Source: Mesaphorura yosii (lineage: Eukaryota > Arthropoda > Collembola > Poduromorpha > Tullbergiidae). From it: a DNA stretch of 64,000 nt. The stretch lies in the NCBI GenBank assembly GCA_009869945.1, contig WIXG01000264.1, positions 49,041 through 113,040 of the forward strand, written 5' to 3'. The notes beneath the pieces are model-generated. The model saw only the letters and a list, made by a program, of their open reading frames with translations. It had not been told where the DNA came from and did not search any database. Each line of letters starts with the position of its first letter. Position 1 is the stretch's first letter. The translations under genes and the position numbers were made by a program. Below are positions 34,940 through 47,600 of the stretch, piece after piece.

Positions 34940-36821
34940 CCTGGCGTTGATCCTACTGCTACGACTACGAGCGCTCTTACTGCTGCTGCCTGTCTCAGTC
35001 TTAATTCGGTTCTTAATGGTCGTTGGTAGTATCAGTTCAAAGTGGACATCCTCCTCTTCCTGTTGTTGCCCGGCTGTTGCCTGGAACTGACTAACATCGT
35101 GCAGCGGATGGTTGCTCGTGATCTCAATCCATTCGGACGCAGATGGTAATGGTCTGCCTCTTAAGTCGAGCAAATCCCTTGATCTCCGTCTTGAGGATGG
35201 AACAACTGTTTCCACTATTAGAGCCAGACTGACTAGATGTATGGAAATGACTTGAAGCTTAAAACCACTGCCAAATAGCAAATGTAGCGGTAGTTGAAAG
35301 ATGAATAGTAGAACAGTAGTTAATCTTGTTTTTCTTGCGGTTAGGTTAGCATTGTTCGTGCCCGTAGTTAGTTCAATGTGCACATGGTGAGATCATTCCT
35401 TTTCTTAATACTGTTGCTTGCATCAACATTGCAGTAAGTAGTGGATCTTGGATACCGTCACATGTTCAGCATCGCCAATAGCGTCTTATTCCTTTACAAA
35501 CCAGAAAATCGAGAAGTATTAGTTTAACACGGTTCACATACCAAGAGCAAGGTCTTCTTCTTTAACAAGAAGAGTGCCAAGATAAGACCCTCACTGGACT
35601 TGACTTGACTTATGGGTCTTAGCTTTGACTTTAGCAATGACTCATACTAACCCCAGGATGGGACGGGTTTTATTTATTAGTCACTTACGAAATGCTGTTA
35701 ACGGTAACGACGGCGAGTGCTTCTAGTCCGATGAGTAACCAAGTCTAACTGTCCAACTCCACGATAATAAGAACCATAAAGTACAACAACTGTAGACTAA
35801 GTGGACAGTGGTCAGTGGACAATGAAGAAGAGCGGATGCGAACTGAAGATGTAAATAAGAATTTGATTATTTATGCTGGCCTGCTGCAGAAAGGCAGCAG
35901 GATGACATCACTCTTGTTTCAGTTGACTATTTGTTAATTTACTGCAGACGCGACTCAAACACTGCAATGGAATGAAATTAATTACGATGGTTCAATGGAA
36001 CGTGCAATATGGAATGTCGCCCTTGACCTGCACACGAAGTAGTCTTACAAGGCGACAGACTACTTATAAATATGAAGAGCGTGTGCGGTGCGGTGAGAGA
36101 TCTCAATCTATTCAGAAGTCGAATTCGGAGCAGATGAGGATGAGGTAATAAAGTAGGATTGGTCGGCCTTTGTACAGCTAACCCACAGCCAGTCGGGAGA
36201 ACGAATATCGGATCGTGAATCGTGTGTGCTGAACAAGAATTACGGCTACGGGCAAGAACCAAAGCAAAGCCCAATAATTCAATGCACTGGCAGACTGGTT
36301 CCACCAGATGATCAGGACATAAAGTCAGTACTTTAGTACTTTCTCTTCCGTCATCGTTGTCTCAATTTGGTTATTTGTATTTAGCACGCGGTAAAGGCAT
36401 CTCTGACACAAAGCAACAGGCAAGGCATCATCATCAAAGCATCAGGCGTTAAATGCTTCATTTTACTGGCTATCTCATTCTTATCCTCGTTCAGTCTTAG
36501 TTTTAGCCTTCGACTGTTAAAACATATTTGTAAGACCAAAACTACTTGCATTTCTTTCATTGAAAGAATTCCGAGCTTTGAAGTTTTCTGATCTGCCCCA
36601 GTAGATTGGCAACCTTCGCAGAATGGAGCCCATGGAGGACAACCGGAACGTCGGGGCACTCACCCTGTCTGGAAATGCGTCATACACACTAAACAACAAC
36701 ACGGATCTTATTACTTGTGTTCTGGTGGCCGTTTCAACTGGGGCGGGTGGAGTGAATGGAGCCGCGGCCACGAATACTTCTACTCCCCAGCAACTCATGA
36801 CTTCAGGCGTTTCTCCACTAG
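34940..36821. other. 5' region of ENT and unassigned sequence
   Basis: The first 440 bases are an ATG-less minus-strand extension of the ENT frame (possible 5' exon or UTR). The rest is AT-rich. A plus frame at 36623-36821 has no domain and cannot be joined convincingly to the RING exon that follows. Confidence 0.4.
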
Positions 36822-37052
36822 CAACTGCTCAGCCAACTTAGCCGCAACGTCAATGATCCACATCAGACGAACGAATCAGACAATTATACTGCTTCAGCTG
36901 GGCCGACACCACCTTACAGCATTTGCCTGGAACGTAAGCGTAAGATTGCGTTCACATGTGGACACACTGCCTGCCGAACGTGTGCCCAAGCAATCAATAA
37001 CTGTCACATCTGCCGTGCACAAATCACTCAGCGAATCAGATTGTATGAGTGA
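36822..37052 (+). pseudogene. orphan C-terminal RING-finger exon, first zinc ligand changed
   Basis: After an acceptor (ttctccactag) the frame reads QLLSQLSRNVND, then TPPYSICLERKRKIAFTCGH, TACRTCAQAINNCHICRAQI and TQRIRLYE with a stop. This is a C-terminal C3HC4 RING of the kind found in RGLG- and MIB-type ubiquitin ligases. CGH, HTAC, CRTC and CHIC supply seven of eight zinc ligands. The first Cys of the CxxC pair is Tyr (TAC at 36915-36917). An in-frame stop precedes the acceptor and no substrate-binding domain is found upstream, so this looks like a stranded exon or decayed fragment. A distant upstream exon cannot be excluded. Confidence 0.5.
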
Positions 37053-37964
37053 TGAATTAAATGTGGCCAATCCGTCTAAAATGTGCTTTCCGTCCGTCAG
37101 GGTCATGTCATTAGTTCGAGAGTTCAACAGTTGGCTGAATTTTAGGTTTGAGTAAAAGTGATTGCGAGAAATTTCTATGAATAGTTTTATTATCTTCGTC
37201 CAAATAAGTACTGCACTAACTAATTAACTAATACTTCTCCTTCATGTCCGTAGTGTAAGGCTAGCCGCTAGTTGCTAATTAGTCACGTGCATAAGTATAC
37301 ATATCAGCTAAATGCTAAACCCCTCCTAATTAATTATTACTTGCATTTTATTCTATAAATTGCCTAACTTTTAACTCAACTGCGTATTCAATTAATAAAT
37401 CCGTACACGAGCGGGAATTAAACAACTGTAATCTAAATGTAATTGGTCATCTCATTTCTCTTGTTACAGTCATATCAGGGAAAAGCTCATTGACAATGCA
37501 GCAGTGTAAATATGTAGTGAGACTCACTCAGCACTCACGGCACAGCATACAAAATCCATTCATTCGGGGACTTCAACACAAAACTCACATGAAGTACGTG
37601 TGTTTAACCTTAATTATCTTATCTTAGCGCACTTAACACTATGAATTTTACCGCTCTGCCCTCCGAGACGAGTTTAGAAAACTCTACGTGTAATTTCACT
37701 AGAAATTCTTGCTCTAAGCCTTGACCTAAGCTTGTGTAACAAAAATAGTGTCTTAACATAAAAATCTTAGCTCAAAGCATGAAACACGAAAATACAAAAT
37801 ACTGCAACAATTTACTTAACTAATCAAGAGTTAACTAATAAACAGCCAGCCGATCAAAATCAAACTCGAACTCCAACTTCAACCAGTGAAACAGAAATCC
37901 GTTAACAAAAATAGAATCTCATGCAAATATTTAATACTCACTAATTAGGTTCCTAGTATAGCGT
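37053..37964. other. AT-rich intergenic / 3' UTR of dusky-like
   Basis: About 900 bases, strongly AT-rich, downstream of the minus-strand dusky-like gene. Probably includes its 3' UTR. No coding frame. Confidence 0.45.
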
Positions 37965-40900
37965 CTAGCTTACTGATTGCTTCAAATACTCTGTGCTGTC
38001 ATACCCCGAAACGACGGGGCCCGCATAAACTGCTGTTTTCCGATGAATTGAGCGGACGCGCACAAAGAGGAAGGCGGCCACGAGGGAGGCGACGACGAGG
38101 AGGAGAAGGAGCATCACGAGCCCACCGACAAAAGAAGAGACTGACATGCAGATCCCGTCGATCTCGGCTCCACGCAGAGAACTCTCGACGACAACAGAAT
38201 CCTGCTGTTCCTCTTCAGCAGAGCCAGAGCCGGACGAGCCAGAGTTTCCGTTCAAGTTGAAGGCAACGTCGCCTGGAGCGACGACCTGCAAGCAGCAACA
38301 AATTCACATTAGAAAAATGCTAAATGCAACCTCGCAGTGCAAGCATGAAAATTCGCGTCGGCGTCTGCGTATTTCTTACCTGAATCACTCGCGTAGTCTC
38401 GACATCAGTCATTTCTTGAGCCTCTCGCTTGTACACGTGCGACATGTGCACCACGAAGTACCGATCTTGGTCCTGTCCTTCGGCCGCTGCTGATCGCTTC
38501 ATTCTCTGCTGACTGCTGTCCTTGTCAAAGTCGACTGAGCGTGGTCGTCCGCCCAAAGCCGCAAACGAGGGCTCCTCATCTTCGTCATCCTCGTCGTCCT
38601 CTTCCATCAATTCGTCTTGCTTCCCATTTCCATTCGCAGCATTACCATTGCCATTATTGATTTCATCGTCCAGAATAACGCCTTCACGCTTGACGGACGA
38701 ATAGCCCGGAGCCGGCATTGGAGGCAGCATGATCGTGCTGGGGCTGCCAGGCAGGGGCATCGGGGCGAGGATCGGTTTGTTGTACGGGTGGCCGTGACCA
38801 TGGGCGTAGCCCTGAGGTGGTGGGAATGGGCGTGGAGGTGGTGGACCACGCATTGGCTGATGCTGATGCTGTGGATGGTGGTTGATAATGTACTGCTGTT
38901 GCTGCTGTTGCTGCTGTTGCTGCTGTGGCTGCTGTGGCTGTGGAGGCTGAGGTGGTTGGACGATTGAGTTGGAAACCGGCTCCGAATTCTGGCCGTGTGG
39001 TTCTGGAATCGTGGACGGTGGCGCCGCGACGGTCTCCTTGGCCTCAGAGTACGCTCCGTGTGGAACTCGTGGATCTGAAATGCAAATTCAGAATGAAGGA
39101 CTCCTCTTTCTAGTGCGCCAAATAAATTTTTCAGCCTTGCAGGCAATTTTAATACGTACCAGGCACTCCGGGCCCACCGAGCGCGTACACATCTTCACCT
39201 CCGCACTTGGGCTCTGGGCATTGAAAGCGGCAGACTTGGATCACGCATTGGAAGTGGACGTTCATCGAATCCGGGAACTTGAACGCCTGGAAGTAGGCAT
39301 AGCTCACAACCGAGGCGGAAGCTCCGAAATTCTTAATTTTGTGGAATCGAGACATGATCTTTGGTCGAGTCACACAGCCGTACGCGTCCACGAGCTGAAT
39401 GGGCGCTCGCTTTCCGTCATGAGCCACGCAGTTGCGGACTAGCATGTCGAACTTGTTCTCGTCGTCCTTAATTGCCAGCACCATCGTCATTGTTTGGCCG
39501 ATTTTGACGATTCCAGAAACTTCAGAAGCCCACGGGCCTTTGCCGACCTGAAAGGCGAGCGGGTTCATTAGCAAAGATGCTTATAACTGTATACAAGAAA
39601 TAAAAAGCCTTCATCGTACCTGAATTTGCATCCAACACTGTAAGTTGTCGCCCAAGAAGTTGGCTGTGACTGCATGGAGCATATCAACTTGGAAGGGGCG
39701 GAACGTGACCGACTTCTCGTAAAAGTCGTACCACGTGCAGCGCAGTTTCCGTGCCTGATCCCAGACTTCTTGCACCAGCGGGTCGTACTGGATGATGATC
39801 GTGTTCTCGACGAAGGTGCCGGATGGGGCTGGCCCATAGATTGAGTTGCCATTCGCAGACGAAGACATGCCACACGCATCCAAGTACACATCGAACGTGG
39901 CTGAGAGGTGGCCGGAGCCCGGGGCGAGATGCACGCAGTGAGGGTCCGAGTAGTAGCCCTTGGAGAAGATCATCCCGTAGAACGGACGGTCGAACTCGAT
40001 ATTCACTCGCATGTGACTCTTTTCGCACTGCACTTGCAGAATTTTGATTTGCGGCATGTCGTGCGCCGTCTGCAGTGGCCAATTGTCGTCAGCGCCGTAC
40101 CCCGGCGGAATTCCTCCGTGCCCGATTCGGTGTTCAGCGGCCATCGCGATCTGGTCCGGAATGTTGGCAGGGTTGGCGGAGCTCCCGCCCACATTGTGAT
40201 TGTTGAGGTTATTGCTGGTGATTGAATTGTCACAAGAAACGATCTGAAAGACACAAAATTGCATTCGCAAAATCTTAGAATTTGGCAGGTCGGAGTCCAA
40301 AGTAAGCTAGGATTTTGAACTTCATCGTTTCGTGCCGCATCGTGTTTGATAACATGCATTACATTTTAAGTGCAGATTGCTCTAAATTCTTTAGACTGAG
40401 GCCATTGTTGGACGTTGGGCCGCACAACAACAATGAATTCTCGCTCGTTCGCATGTCAGCCTTAATCCAAATTATTAAATTTGTTGTGTGATTTCGCGAT
40501 TGCGATTATTATTGTTCTCGGTCATGCAAGCTTGGTCAACCAGCAAAGCGAAGCAAGGCGGCGGCATCGCCGCACTGACTTAGTTTTGGTTTTGTGTAAT
40601 AATTACGCGCCTGTGCTTGTGCTTAGTGCTGCTTAGTGCTTGATGCCTAAGAAAGTAGTGCGTGCATTTCATTGTCTTTACTCGCACTGAAAAAGTCCAG
40701 TTATAAAATTGCTATCTCAGTTCTGCAACTCAATTCAAGCAAATTGAAGCAAGAATTTTAAAGAAGACCTCATTTCCAACAGCGTATTGCATTGCATTGT
40801 GTAATAAATTCTTAATTAAGAATTCTGACCGACCAGACCAAAGCAGAGAGCAAGCGATTCAGAAGCAACCAGCAAAGTAAGTAAACAGTAGTCAGAGTCA

Positions 40901-43900
40901 TTAACGTACTAAATAGAATGAACACATAATAATAGTCATAATCGTGGTTTAATCTAAATAGATCATCTTTGTGGTCCTTTTACTGGCTGGCAAAGTAAAG
41001 CAAAGCAATCATCTTCTTGGCTTTGATTTGGGATGCTGCTGGCAGGCTCCTTTGTTCTTGGCCACCAGAACACAAACGCAAACGCGAACCAACGAAATGA
41101 GACTTCAATCGTAATTGTAATTCTATATTTACGTGTTTGCAGTTTGCTGTTTGCAGTTTGCAGCGAAGATGAAGATGAATTTGTAGCTGGGTTCATCAAT
41201 CATCTAGTTCATTCGCAAATAATCAACAATCGCCGCCTGCGCCTGCCCCGTCACAAAGCAAAAGCAATGCGGGGCAGTGCATTTGAGTGATAAATTGATG
41301 CACGAGCTATCTCCGGGCTCAATCTTCAGTCTCAATCAAGACAAAGCCATACTTGGCATTTTGATTAAGTAAGCGAGCGGACTGAGTCGGGCTACTTTCA
41401 AGCCTTTTAAGTTTTAAAGTACCTGCGAGTTGCGACGATGTTCAAGTCAAAGTAATTGAAACTTACAGAGCAGCCCTTTCTTAGACTGAGCCTGAACCGA
41501 GCTCAATTGAATTTTGGGCCATTTTTATAAATTTTGATAAAGCCTGAGCCTGAGTGAGGTTGGCTAATTGCATTGCAGCGGTTAATTTGTGGGCCTTATG
41601 CAATGAATACGAGTAAATCAAGTCAAAATTAGACAATACAATGCAGTAATTTAATACTCGCGGATCTGACTTTTGGCTTAATGCACGTGCGTTGCGTCAG
41701 ACCGCGTCTGATTTCAATGAATTTCAAGAAATATCAAGGAAACGTCCAAGTCTGCCTGTGCTCTGCAATTCTTCAATGTAATGCAATCGAATTTGAATTA
41801 ATTTCAGACCAGGACTCAAGATCATCGTCAGAGACAAAGGGCCCAGGCCCAAAGACAACAACGACAAAGTCATCGAGAGTGGCTGGCTGAGCTGAGGGTC
41901 TCCACCTTTCTTTTGTGCGGCAATTGCAATTGCAATTTCAATTTCTATTCATTGTCTCCACACAATTTGTCATTCATTTAGCGCACTCAACCATGCCCTG
42001 CCATCGCTATCAACTTTGTACTTTGTACTACGTTTCTGTGCTTATGTGTTGTTTTGCGTTGCGTTTTGGGGTTTCCAAATAATTGCGACTGATTTAATTT
42101 CAATTTCTATTCTCATTACGCATATCATACGCCAGGCCAGGCAGGGCGTAATTATTCTTAATTCCTCACGGCAGCCGAGCTTTCTCTTTCTAGAGCACGC
42201 GATTTTGGACCAAAATTTCGCATATTTGTAATTCGCGAGTGACTTTCATCAGAGGAATTAAATTAGCGAGTTATAATGCGAAAGCAAATATAAATGCAAA
42301 TGCAGGAGGATGAAATTAACATTGAATTCTGAAACGCGTGTCGAAAATTAGCGACTCGTCACCGCCACTCGACTCGTCGTTATTGGCATTGGCATCTTGC
42401 ATTGTACGCGAAAATGCTCGAAATTCCGCTGCAGACTTTCCTTCTTCACTGTTCGCGTAATTTGTACGTTCTCGCACGAAATTGAGACAAATTTGTATGT
42501 GCATACTAATCACACGTTATGAATTATGAAAAGTGTGTGCATTTTGCGTTGGAATTTTCTTCTGCGTCAGCACCAGCGTCACGCATTTCTTCAAGTGCTC
42601 AAGTAAAATATGAGAATTCGAATGAGAAAGAAAACGGAAACGGAGCACTTTCGAAGGCAAAGGTAAGGTAAAGGCTTAAGGGATTGTGTCCGGTCCACTG
42701 CACTGACGAACGACTCACTGCGCGAGGCCGGACTGGCAATAAACGATAACGGAATTGCGAATGGACTCTTTTGCCTTTTTCTTTGCACTGCACTGCATTT
42801 TATTTCCGAAACTGACCTAAATTCCAGCCCGACTGGGACGGACGAAGACGAAGACGGAAACAACAGTTTTTCGCCTTTGGGGCCATTGCAGCGTGGCGAG
42901 CACAACAATGCAGTGTGGTAAACACTGACTGTAATTACCTGCCTACCTGAGCTGTGGTTCAATAAATGTCGAATGTGGTAAATGGTAAATGCGAGCGTAC
43001 GTACGCGTACGTAGGCAAATGTCCAATCAATCATACACACACATAAACAATGCTATTGAAATGTCAGTCCATACGAGTACAGCAATGTTAATGGGTATAA
43101 TGTTGAATGTATGGCAAAGACAACAATCCAATTTCAAACTTGGTCGGGCTTGGACCTTTTGGAGTAACGGGAATTATGCATCCTTCAAAGAGGCGACGGT
43201 GAAATTAGTGCCAGACCAGGCTAGGCAGTCACGGTTACATTGGGCAGTGGGCACTGATCCTGAATAATGCGATCTACGATCATGTAATGCAGACTCAAAT
43301 TCGAGATTCCACGACCGACGATGACGATGACCAGCTTATGCTTATGCAAATACTCATTTAGAACAGCAGCAGCGGCTGCGGACTCTTCCAAGGTAGAATT
43401 TACATAATAATAATGCTGCCGTACGCGTACGCATATTTTATAATTATGGGATGTCATTCTTAAGAATCTCGTAATTATTACATGTGTTCTTGTATGTGAT
43501 GGAGATCAGACCGGCGCAAGCGCAAAGTACCGTAAAATGCAAAATCCTCGTGGGCCAGCACGGGCCTACGGGTTGAGTTGAGCTGAGTTTTAGTTTGAGC
43601 CTGGCTGAAGTGGTACAATTAACAAGTGTAGAGTGTAAAGTATGCAGTGTAAACAGAACAGATTAAACGAATAAATCTCACATCTCAATACAAAAATACA
43701 GGCTGAAGCTGAGAAAAGGCGATAAAAATAAAAATTGGGTCTTTGCCTCTGACAAGAGAGACAAGAATCTCTGCTTGTAAACTTCACAGCAGCTCAGCAG
43801 CCGCAACAGGCAATGACAATCGTACATGGCCCACATTCGGCAGGCAGTGGCAAGTGCACAACAATGCGACAACGATAAGGATAACGAGAAATGGAAACTA

Positions 43901-44607
43901 TAACTAATGGCTCGCTGCGAACGAGATCAAATGATCAAAAGCCTTTTGCCTCCAATTTGGCTTTGCCCGCTGCGCCGCTGTTTCTGTTGCTGCCGCATTA
44001 CGATTCTCATTCTCACAATAAAACAGATCTCAATTTCAATGAATTTCGCGTACGAATGCAAACTGAGAAAAGAGAAACTTGCGACCTGCAATTTCGGCAT
44101 TCGCAGTGCAATTTGACGATGGAAAAACCTGCAAAAGAGGCAAAAATGCTTGTTTGGACTTACGCTGATGAAGATGATGACTAGTAAGACGGAAGACTGT
44201 GCGAGCAATGAAGAGGGGTTGAATAAGGACAACAGAGTGGTCGAGGAGGGTCGTGACCCTTTCCGATTTGACACATTACTGGGACTGCTGCTGCTGGCTG
44301 CGGATCCGGCCGCCGTGGCTGCAGCCGAGGCCGAGACCGTCGTCTTGGTCGTGCACTTATTTACGATTAGATTGAGCATTGTCGTGGCTCTGGACTGCTG
44401 CTTGGAGGGTGAAGAGCCGACGCAGGTCTGTGAGCAACAATCGCTGGGACGTGGGGCTGTGCTGTCACTGCGACTGGAGCCGTGCTTGCCGTTGCCGTTT
44501 CCGCCGGCGGAGGGACAGACTCGCGAGTACGTGAACACGGAGTTGTTGTTGGCGTCGGTCTCGATGCTCGTCGTCAGCTGATGCAGCGTGTTGGTGCTGC
44601 TGGTCAT
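37965..44607 (-). CDS. dyl: dusky-like ZP-domain cuticle/apical matrix protein
   Basis: Five minus-strand exons: 44607-44164, 40243-39620, 39547-39160, 39074-38380 and 38285-37965, 823 residues. Exon 1 ends in a hydrophobic stretch (SSVLLVIIFIS) that continues across a 3.9 kb phase-0 intron into IVSCDN, making a delayed signal sequence. A near-canonical ZP domain follows: VQCEKSHMRVNIEFDRPFYG, CVHLAPGSGHLSATFDVYLDACG, VQEVWDQARKLRCTWYDFYEK, QVGKGPWASEVSGIVKIGQT, LVRNCVAHDGKRAPIQLVDAYGCVTRP, MNVHFQCVIQVCRFQCPEPKC. Then a Pro/Gln-rich linker, an acidic run, a furin-type site RMKR-SAAA near 38495, and one membrane helix (SSFVGGLVMLLLLLVVASLVAAFLFV). The family shapes apical extracellular matrix and cuticle in arthropod epidermis. 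Exon 1 is inferred from phase and signal content. Confidence 0.9.
38893..38940. repeat. CTG/CAG-rich repeat encoding poly-Gln in dusky-like
   Basis: Imperfect CAG/CAA repeat on the coding (minus) strand within dusky-like exon 4. It encodes a Gln run with Pro interruptions between the ZP domain and the furin site, and is a likely site of length polymorphism. Confidence 0.85.
42998..43013. repeat. 16 bp perfect palindrome of alternating TACG
   Basis: The 16-mer TACGTACGCGTACGTA is its own reverse complement. It lies in the large first intron of dusky-like. Related TACG/CGTA words recur near 43421-43432 and 47812-47823. Possible protein-binding or simply cryptic simple sequence. Confidence 0.6.
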
Positions 44608-47600
44608 GGTTGAGGTTCTGACAAAACGTGATGGGATTGGTGTTTGGCACTGGCGACAAACGACGAGCTCTCAAGGCATGAATGTCAATGCCGGACGCAC
44701 TTTCTAATATTCCTTCTTAGCGTTGGTGTTGGCGTCTCTTGGACCCTGAAATGCAAATACAGAAAATGCTTCAGAGGAAATGTGGCAATTAGCAATTAGC
44801 ATTTAGCATTTAGTCAATATTTAAGGAATTTGCGCAAGAAGGTAGTGTCTTTAAATGGAATCCCGGACGCTGGGCTAGACGACTGGTGACTGACCGACTT
44901 TCACTTGGACGCAGGTAGGCGAGGTTGAATGATGAATAGTGAAATGAATGAACTGTGATGTCATCGCGTAAGTGCGCGAGTGTACGAGTATGAGATCATA
45001 CAGGTCAGAATTCATAACTCAAACAGGTGGATTTTCAAGTTCCCTTTCATAAAGCGGTAGTGAGTATCAATGAATTGACATTTGACTCGCAGTGTAGTAA
45101 AAAAATGAATCGGGACTTTCAGACTGGTTTGACCACTTGCCTTGCGCTTCGGCAGTCTGGCTCGTGCCAATGCTATGTCTTTTTTTGTATAACACTTCTC
45201 ATTGTTGTTGTTGTCTTTTCCTCCTCGTTAAAGGAAAAAGTAAGTTTTAAGGCAAAAAATCCAATTGCGCGTAGTATCGATTCGATGGACGTGCGTTTCG
45301 AATTTGCCAGTCATCGATCATTGCGTTCCTTGAATTATCTCCACTTTTACCGATTAACTCAATTTGCTATTTCTGAGCTGTACCCAAAAATAGCGCGGTG
45401 CAGAATTGCAAAATCGCAGCGGCACGAGTACAATAAAATATGCGAAACGAGACGAGAGCGGCTGCGTCTGCGATTGACAGACTCAGTCAACCACAACCGT
45501 GTAATTCAGTTGACAAGTCAATCAATTTGCTCCGTTGTGTTCCACTGCATAATGCTTAATTTTGAGTAAAGACAGTATGAATTGGGCTCGCTGTCCATCA
45601 AATCGGCTTTCTCAAGTCCAAACGTCCCAAATATTGTTGAAAATTGAATTTTTTCAAGCTAATTGTGAATTTAAGTCAATTAATTTCAACGCTGGCACTG
45701 TGATTCTCACCTGGAAATCCAAATTCTCCAAAATAGGTTACAAAATTTCTCAGAATTTTGCCGAAATGTAAACTGAATTCCTGTACTCTCAATTTAACAC
45801 AGGATGCATTCACTTCTCGACTCACGACGTCTTTCTTAATTCGTCACGAAAAACACTGCTTTAATTTTCTTTGCACACTGACCCAGTGGGCCTTTGCAGT
45901 CTCCTTCCGGGATCAGAAACACTGAGACACTGTCACCGTTCTGTTCCGTGCCTGCCCTGACTACGAGTCGAAGAAAGTAAACGGTTCACTTTTCCTGTCA
46001 CTGTCACCGCAGCCCCGTCACAATTGTCCAAAATTAGGTTGGTTGGGTCCTGACTGCCTTACTGCCTTTCTTGCGCCAACGTCGAGGTATGACTGACCCA
46101 GAGACGCAGGCGGCTCAGAATTTTACTATCATGAACCCATTCTGCCCAACTCAGGCTGACGCTGCTATGCACTACTAATGCTGCCACGCTACCGCCAAGC
46201 CGCCTCGCCATACCAAGAATTAAGATTAAGAATATGGTACAACAATCATCGCCATCATCAGCATCACGAACCAAAACCATGCAGCATGGGCTCGCTGCTT
46301 TATTACTATTGCTTTATTATTAATACTTAAACAGGATGTACGAATTCTTGTAGCACTGAGTGCTTGTGCAGTGCAATCCCAATGGTAAAAGTAGAATTCT
46401 CGATGCTGCGTACAGTGTTTCGTTTTCCTTTCGTACCACCGCAATTATAAATTCATTTGGTCGTTCGTCGTTCGGGGAAGAATCCCAAACCAAAACCGAG
46501 CCAAGACCACGACCAAGGCGAAGATGCCAACACTAACCTACATGCTTTCTCGCGTACGGCATGGCGCAGGCGAAAATGGGAAGACAGGTAGAAGACTCAT
46601 TAAGAGAGGTACTACATTAACACTCTGCGTCTTGCGTCTTACGTGAGCTTGTGTTTGCATGTGAGCCTTACCTGCGTAGAATGAAGGTATGCAGTATTTA
46701 CAGAAATAAATTGGGCAAAAAATAGATCCACATGCACACACACATGAAAGAGTCCCGTTAGTTGGGTAGTGTGTCAGTGTAATTCATGCAATGCACTGCA
46801 TCTCATCGCTCATCGGAGGGCTTCGCGGGGCTCATAAAATGAAAATCTACGACTGTAATCGTATCGTACAATTAAATGCCAAATACGTAAGCCTCACAAT
46901 GGCAATGCAATAGCAAGTCACAGTCGCAAGAAGAGACGGGGCGATGATTCGCGATTCGCAATGTTACAGGTGTAAAAATTCTGAGATACACACAGTGAAA
47001 AGAGATCAAAGATTATGTTATTTACTGCAGTGCATTGCAATGCAGTGCAGGATCTGTAAGAAGTTCTTTATGAATTCGCAATCCATTCTTCCATTACACT
47101 GACTATTTGTGCTCACGGCTCACATTCACATCATTTTTGTATTCGCTGCCACCACGATGACGATGAGCAAATATTAATAATGCGAAGAGCGAATGCGATT
47201 TCATGTGTAAATACGCAAAACGCAAGAAATGAGATGAGGTGCCTACTGCCCTAATTCCGGTGCTTGCTTGCTTCTCGGTAAATACGCGACTTCGAATTCG
47301 AAGCCAGTCGTGCTCGTAATGAGTGATTAATGACACTGACTCCGAGAAACGTCGCGTCAGCGTGAAGACGAAGGTGAGTGGCGTTGATGAACACGAATGA
47401 TGCCCGCAGCGACGCGCTCAATGCCCGCAAAAGGCAAAACACAACATTTTGGTCGCCAAATATTGAAAACAAAACACGGCTGAAGAAATACGGAAAAAGC
47501 CTGCCCACTGCCAGGCTTTTTTGTGGCATGGCTCGCACGAGCGAACGTAAATCTTGTTTTGCACGTAATCGCACTTATTCTCGGTCGTACGTGCTCCACA

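Noticed and set aside
36715-37155. 146-codon frame with a GGWSEWS motif resembling a thrombospondin repeat
   Set aside because: Lacks the cysteine pattern of TSP1 repeats and overlaps the RING frame, which has seven of eight zinc ligands in order.
42591-43040. 149-codon minus-strand frame inside the dusky-like intron
   Set aside because: Ser/Phe-rich with no domain, and no splice support.
45027-45569. 180-codon plus-strand open frame in the gene-free block
   Set aside because: No true ATG at the frame start, low-complexity and hydrophobic patches without domain features, no splice context; likely chance.
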